Shown: one piece after another, positions 31,315-32,158 of the stretch
Layout: the number at the start of each line of letters is the position of its first letter
Numbering within the stretch: position 1 is the stretch's first letter
Source: Pseudomonas extremorientalis
GTDB taxonomy: Bacteria > Pseudomonadota > Gammaproteobacteria > Pseudomonadales > Pseudomonadaceae
Direction: 5' to 3'
Assembly (NCBI RefSeq): GCF_001870465.1
Contig: NZ_MDGK01000034.1
Location: 51,043 to 83,200 of the forward strand
DNA: 32,158 nt
Translations under genes and position numbers: made by a program
Notes under the pieces: generated by a model
What the model was told of the DNA's origin: nothing
Databases searched by the model: none
What the model saw: the letters and a program-made list of their open reading frames with translations, nothing else

Positions 31315-31901
31315 AGGGTTTCCTTTACAGAGGCTTCGAGCCAGGGAGCGAACAGGCGGGTGGCCGCCGGCATCAGCAGGTAGACCACCAGCACGACGAT
31401 GGTCACGGTTACCAGAAACGTGGCGACCACGTAGTTGGAGAGAAACGGGTGCAGGCGCAGCACCGGGCCCCACACGATCGGCACCAGCAGGGTCAGCGGC
31501 AGGATCACGCACAGGGTGACCACCGCCTGCTTCCAGCGCGGCGGCTTGGCGGCGTTCGGGGTTTCGGGATTGAACCAGAACTCGTTGACCGCGCCGATTT
31601 CGGTGTTGTCACCGTCGGCAAGCATGGGCGCGGCTTCGGCGATCAGGGTTTTGCGCTCGGGGGAGTCGAGCCAGGTTTGCAGGTCATCGGTGGAACGGTA
31701 GCGCAACACACAGGTAAACAGCGCCAGGTTGCCCTGTTTGCCGCGTACCACGTCGACACCGAGGTGGCCAGGGCGGTCGCCGGCGATGCGGACGATGCGG
31801 CGCAGCCAGGCTTCGTAGTCAGCCTCCAGGCCGGGTTTGATGAGGTGCTTGACCACCAGGGTGACGACTTCGTCGGGGCCTGGTTTTGTGGTTGGGTCCA
31901 T
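31311..31901 (-). CDS. ABM-domain protein with two C-terminal membrane helices
   Basis: In this 196-residue protein residues about 10-100 form a dimeric alpha+beta-barrel antibiotic-biosynthesis-monooxygenase-type domain (VVTLVVKHLIKPGLEADYEA, with CVLRYRSTDDLQTWLDSPE). It is followed by a linker with EFWFNPE. Two hydrophobic helices at about 126-148 and 157-178 anchor it in the membrane, with the ABM domain presumably in the cytoplasm. The reaction is unknown, as for most membrane-linked ABM proteins. It is first gene of the operon with the amidohydrolase and isochorismatase-like genes. RBS GAGGGACACCCC. Confidence 0.85.
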   Translation of the reverse strand: MDPTTKPGPDEVVTLVVKHLIKPGLEADYEAWLRRIVRIAGDRPGHLGVDVVRGKQGNLALFTCVLRYRSTDDLQTWLDSPERKTLIAEAAPMLADGDNTEIGAVNEFWFNPETPNAAKPPRWKQAVVTLCVILPLTLLVPIVWGPVLRLHPFLSNYVVATFLVTVTIVVLVVYLLMPAATRLFAPWLEASVKETL

Positions 31902-31998
31902 GGGGTGTCCCTCTGCCGTGAAGATTCAGCGATGAGGGAGTTTGAGGGGGGATGGGGTGGGGAAAATTGGATGTACGTGCTGTTTGGGGGGGGTTGTG

Positions 31999-32135
31999 CT
32001 GAGTACATATCCGTTATTTGGGTGATGGCGGATATTGGTTCCGCCCTTACGGCGGGTCACTTTTGAAAAGAGCGCAAAAGTAACCAAAAGGCCTTCGCCC
32101 CAACACTCGGCACCTCGCCTAGGCTCGGTGTGCCC
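31999..32135. repeat. Inverted, diverged copy of the long repeat (partner of 297-430)
   Basis: Read on the minus strand it starts GGGCACACCGAGCCTAGGCG and continues through GAGGTGCCGAGTGTTGGGGC as at 297-339. It ends CGGATATGTACTCAG as at 416-430; the middle is more diverged. The left-half cloverleaf of the other copy is replaced here by unrelated sequence (32136-32158). It lies about 100 nt upstream of the ABM gene start. No gene is seen in 31902-32158. Confidence 0.85.
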
Positions 32136-32158
32136 GTAATCCGACAGTGATTTGGGGG

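Noticed and set aside
29545..31383. 612-codon plus-strand open frame over the amidohydrolase
   Set aside because: It is antisense to an amidohydrolase with intact metal motifs, and has no domain of its own.

Overview
The window looks like a chromosomal segment of a Pseudomonas of the P. fluorescens group. The evidence is the high-GC coding sequence, typical Pseudomonas protein families, REP/REPIN palindromes with the core TGTGGGAGGGGGCTTGCCCC, and a longer intergenic repeat that I recognise as common in this group. No rRNA, tRNA, CRISPR array, insertion sequence or phage gene was seen.

Layout. (1) 1-430: gene-free repeat DNA, with a REP hairpin and a repeat element of about 286 bp whose left half can fold into a three-way junction. 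(2) 431-7279: five transcription regulators with no enzyme among them: a LysR protein, a short AraC protein, two related OmpR-type winged-helix/ATPase regulators that converge and overlap, and a GlxA-type regulator. The last is divergent from a pirin bicupin gene (7460-8182). (3) 8329-8676: a small exported protein made almost entirely of seven 13-residue repeats, with a strong terminator. (4) 8880-18938: an organosulfur region. It holds an SsuD-like monooxygenase, a class II aldolase-like protein, a LysR regulator, a 3-mercaptopropionate-type thiol dioxygenase, a four-domain rhodanese, a sulfonate-type periplasmic binding protein, a DszA/NtaA-like monooxygenase, an acyl-CoA-dehydrogenase-like (SfnB/DszC) protein and a D-2-hydroxyacid dehydrogenase. 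Three AT-rich promoter regions in it share a near-identical 15-mer (consensus CTAASCTAATTATTA), suggesting one regulon. (5) 18946-25437 on the minus strand: a phytate system reading TonB-dependent receptor, dual beta-propeller phytase, ExbB, ExbD, TonB. (6) 25818-27771 on the plus strand: a membrane protein with a degenerate GGDEF domain and an AraC regulator, divergent from the phytate operon. (7) 27758-31901 on the minus strand: a LysR regulator and a three-gene operon (ABM-domain membrane protein, amidohydrolase, isochorismatase-like hydrolase). (8) 31999-32135: an inverted, diverged copy of the repeat at 297-430, so the pair brackets almost the whole window.

How it works together (inference). 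The best-supported regulatory signal is a pair of outward-facing Pho boxes between the phytate operon and the GGDEF/AraC pair. The one upstream of the receptor is followed 10 nt later by a -10-like TAGCGT. This suggests that phosphate starvation switches on phytate capture and hydrolysis together with a small signalling/regulator pair. In the sulfur region, desulfonating monooxygenases and a thiol dioxygenase would release usable sulfur from organic compounds under a common LysR regulator. The binding protein lacks a local permease and ATPase, and the flavin monooxygenases lack a local flavin reductase, so those parts must come from elsewhere in the genome.
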